Shown: positions 61,946 to 64,000 of the stretch, piece after piece
Layout: every line of letters begins with the position of its first letter
Numbering within the stretch: the stretch's first letter is position 1
NCBI RefSeq assembly: GCF_015533855.1
Contig: NZ_AP024154.1
Coordinates: forward strand, 1,801,001 to 1,865,000
Direction of reading: 5' to 3'
DNA length: 64,000 nucleotides
Source: Echinicola sp. 20G
GTDB lineage: Bacteria; Bacteroidota; Bacteroidia; Cytophagales; Cyclobacteriaceae
Made by a program: the position numbers and the translations under genes
Notes under the pieces: model-generated
Databases searched by the model: none
What the model saw: only the letters and a program-made list of their open reading frames with translations
Told to the model about the DNA's origin: nothing

Positions 61946-63616
61946 ATGGCATTTCCCAAAATAATACATAAAAAATCAAGAAGTATTTTCAAGTCAAAAG
62001 TGATTTTAAGCTTTGCGCTGCTTTTGGTGTTTTCTTGTGAGGATAAGCTTTCCCAATATCCATCAGATGCATTTGCCCAGGAAAACTTTTGGAGAACTGA
62101 ATCGGACGCATTGATTGCATTGACTGGAATGTACCGTGGTGCTATTGAATTTGGTACCCAAGTCGTGCCCAGCGATTGGTGGACCTATTGTGGAATAGTT
62201 TTTTTGGAATTGGCGACAGACAATGGTTATGACCGTCGAGGAGATAATTCTACCATTAACAGGTTGACCAATGGTACCCTTTTGCCCAATAATAATGTCA
62301 TCAATGGTTATTGGCAAGGGTCTTATAAAAGGATCGCGATCTGTAACGATTTTCTGGAAAATATAGAATCCGTAAATATGCCAACCGAAAAAATCCAACG
62401 AATGGCCGCGGAGGCGAAGTTTTTACGAGCTACACAGTATTTCTACATGTCGCAATTTTGGGGGGCAGTCCCTTTGGTGACAGAAACTTTGACTCCAGAA
62501 GAGGCCAATAATGTGGTGAAAGCGGAGAAGTCTGTTATTGTACAGTTTGTGATAGATGAGCTTACTGCTGCTGCTCAGGACCTACCTGCTTATGGGGATC
62601 TTCAGGCATCAGAAACAGGAAGAGCCAGTAAGCAGGCCGCCTTGGCATTTTTGGGTAGAATATACCTTAGTGAAAAGAGGTTTACAGAAGCTGCTGCAGC
62701 CTATAAGCAAATCATTGATTTGGGAGATAATGAAATTGATCCGGATTACCAATCCTTGTTTAATCCCAATGGGGAAAATAGCTCAGAAAATATCTTCAGC
62801 TCTCAATTTGCTCCAGGCCAGGCACCGAATGCTTTGCCACAACATACCTATCCGGCCATTTCCGGTGGTTGGCATTTTGTGAATCCTTTGGGCAGCCTGA
62901 CTGATGCTTATGGGTTTGATGATGGAAGCCCTCTTTCCTATGACGACCCTAGGTTCAATTATGATGATATGGGTGAGAACAGGGATCCTCGGTTCAGGTA
63001 TAACTTCCTTTGGAACAACAGTACCTTTGGATCAAATGTCTATAACTGCCACCCGGACGCCACCAGTTCAGTGGATCAGCTGACTTACTCTAAGCAAGCC
63101 ACCAGAAGCGGCTACGGCCTTAGGAAGTTTTTTGATGAGTCTTTTTCTGGCAACTTAAGAAATGATTATGGGGGGAATATTCCAATTATCCGCTATGCAG
63201 AAGTACTGCTAAGTTACCTTGAAGCAGAATTGGAAGCAGGCAACCCGATTACCCAAGACTTGCTCGACCTGACGATCAACGCAGTTCGTGGACGGGCATC
63301 AGTGGGACTTCCTCCGATTCAAGAGACCAACGCCGAAGCTTTGCGTCCTATACTGAGAAATGAAAGAAGAATTGAATTGGCCTTCGAAGGTGTCCGACTT
63401 TGGGATATTTTTAGATGGGAAATCGGAGAAGAAGTGTTGGTGGGTGATTTTTGGGGAGCTCCTTTTCCTGACTCAGAGAAATATGCCACTACCTCCAAAA
63501 AACTTGATCCGGATTTTAGGTGGTTTGTGACTTCGAAAAACTTTAGGCCAGGGGTGGATGATCAATGGCCCATTCCAGAGTCTGAGGTAAATATCAATCC
63601 AAACCTTGGACAATAA
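61946..63616 (+). CDS. SusD/RagB-type lipoprotein (partner of the STN-SusC)
   Basis: 556 residues; the start is 4 bases after the SusC stop. Lipoprotein signal SKVILSFALLLVFSC. SusD blocks: AEAKFLRATQYFYMSQFWGAVPLVTE, GRASKQAALAFLGRIYLSEKR, RYAEVLLSYLEAELEAG and NERRIELAFEGVRLWDIFRW. It forms the surface lid of the adjacent transporter. A secreted enzyme gene begins 32 bases later, which may extend the operon. Confidence 0.95.
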   Translation: MAFPKIIHKKSRSIFKSKVILSFALLLVFSCEDKLSQYPSDAFAQENFWRTESDALIALTGMYRGAIEFGTQVVPSDWWTYCGIVFLELATDNGYDRRGDNSTINRLTNGTLLPNNNVINGYWQGSYKRIAICNDFLENIESVNMPTEKIQRMAAEAKFLRATQYFYMSQFWGAVPLVTETLTPEEANNVVKAEKSVIVQFVIDELTAAAQDLPAYGDLQASETGRASKQAALAFLGRIYLSEKRFTEAAAAYKQIIDLGDNEIDPDYQSLFNPNGENSSENIFSSQFAPGQAPNALPQHTYPAISGGWHFVNPLGSLTDAYGFDDGSPLSYDDPRFNYDDMGENRDPRFRYNFLWNNSTFGSNVYNCHPDATSSVDQLTYSKQATRSGYGLRKFFDESFSGNLRNDYGGNIPIIRYAEVLLSYLEAELEAGNPITQDLLDLTINAVRGRASVGLPPIQETNAEALRPILRNERRIELAFEGVRLWDIFRWEIGEEVLVGDFWGAPFPDSEKYATTSKKLDPDFRWFVTSKNFRPGVDDQWPIPESEVNINPNLGQ

Positions 63617-63648
63617 GTAGAATTTGGTCATTAAATAATTTTTGAAAT

Positions 63649-64000
63649 ATGAAAAGAAGACATGCTGTTAAAGCCATTGCCTTAAGTTCTGTTGTTCCAC
63701 ATGTTTTGCTAGGAGGAACACCTTTGAAAAAGGGGAAGGTGATTTCTTTAACACTAACAAATAATAAAAGCTATGAAAGCCCTTGGCATCTTTGGCCAGA
63801 CATGAAGTGGGTTGGTCCGGAGTTTTGGGGAAATAGGCTGCAAGATTGGGAAATCAGACAAGGCAAAGCCACCTGTGTGGTGCAAGGTAATAACAGGACC
63901 CTATATACATTGTCCCATGAATTAGGCGATCAAACGGGCGGTTTTGAGTTCAATGTTACCCTGGATTGGTTGGCAGAAAATGCAAGTTCAGATGTCTATG
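63649..64000 (+). CDS. Exported protein, N-terminus only; possibly alkaline phosphatase D-like
   Basis: 117 codons run off the right edge. It starts MKRRHAVKAIALSSVVPHVLLGG, with an arginine pair like a Tat or lipoprotein leader. The next block is a beta-sandwich: YESPWHLWPDMKWVGPEFWGNRLQDWEIRQGKATCVVQGNNRTLYTLSHEL. That arrangement recalls the N-terminal domain of PhoD-like or other secreted PUL-linked enzymes in Bacteroidota, but the catalytic part is outside the window. It is 32 bases after SusD and likely part of that operon. Confidence 0.45.
   Translation, partial: MKRRHAVKAIALSSVVPHVLLGGTPLKKGKVISLTLTNNKSYESPWHLWPDMKWVGPEFWGNRLQDWEIRQGKATCVVQGNNRTLYTLSHELGDQTGGFEFNVTLDWLAENASSDVY

Overview
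The window looks like a chromosomal segment of a Bacteroidota bacterium, most likely Cytophagales close to Cyclobacteriaceae (Echinicola/Cyclobacterium/Algoriphagus-like; genus not resolvable by eye). The signs are two SusC/SusD pairs, a FecI/FecR-type sigma/anti-sigma pair, lipoprotein signals with SC or AC lipoboxes, -7 promoter boxes of the TAnnTTTG type, weak ribosome binding sites and dispersed palindromic repeats with a RAYT transposase remnant.

Layout. 1-6 kb: end of an unknown gene, an M14 carboxypeptidase-like exoprotein, a PLDc_N membrane peptide, a TIGR01777 epimerase, and a fluoride riboswitch directly ahead of a CLC-F type fluoride/proton antiporter. 6-11.3 kb: a pectin-linked module with two paralogous GntR regulators around an esterase, a 59-residue membrane protein and an NCS1 permease, with repeated CAATCGATT boxes upstream of both regulators. 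11.8-15.4 kb: ordinary single genes. 15.4-28.2 kb: an accessory island rich in REP-like repeats. 28.2-64 kb: a large pectin/rhamnogalacturonan utilisation region (GH106, rhaM, SusCD, DUF4450, GDSL esterases, tandem CE12-like esterase, GH105, GH5, GH39, GH28, ECF sigma/FecR/SusCD), interrupted by a MocR-ilvE pair, an ECF sigma-ClpP operon and a serine hydrolase.

The standout is at 17.4-20.4 kb. A two-gene operon encodes an ECF-like sigma factor with an extra C-terminal helix-turn-helix domain and, one base later, a 365-residue Cas12f/TnpB-family protein. In that protein two RuvC acidic residues are replaced and the C-terminal zinc ribbon with the third acid is missing, so it should bind but not cut. 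Downstream lie three tandem copies of a ~95-nt putative guide-RNA scaffold, each followed by a slightly different ~20-nt candidate guide. Upstream is a ~200-nt RNA that folds as a three-way junction. Two XRE regulators and a perfect 24-bp palindrome sit divergently. I read this as an RNA-guided transcription activation system (nuclease-dead Cas12f plus sigma factor), a class only recently reported from Bacteroidota.

A second candidate system is the tightly overlapping six-gene membrane operon at 21.3-26.6 kb: an Ig-like fold candidate, two DUF4407-type proteins, a membrane-anchored transglutaminase-like protein and two small membrane proteins.

In the pectin region the lipoprotein GH28, GH5 and GH106 enzymes, GH39, GH105 and the esterases would depolymerise and deacetylate rhamnogalacturonan-type substrates. 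The SusCD pairs import oligomers, and RhaM equilibrates the released L-rhamnose anomers.
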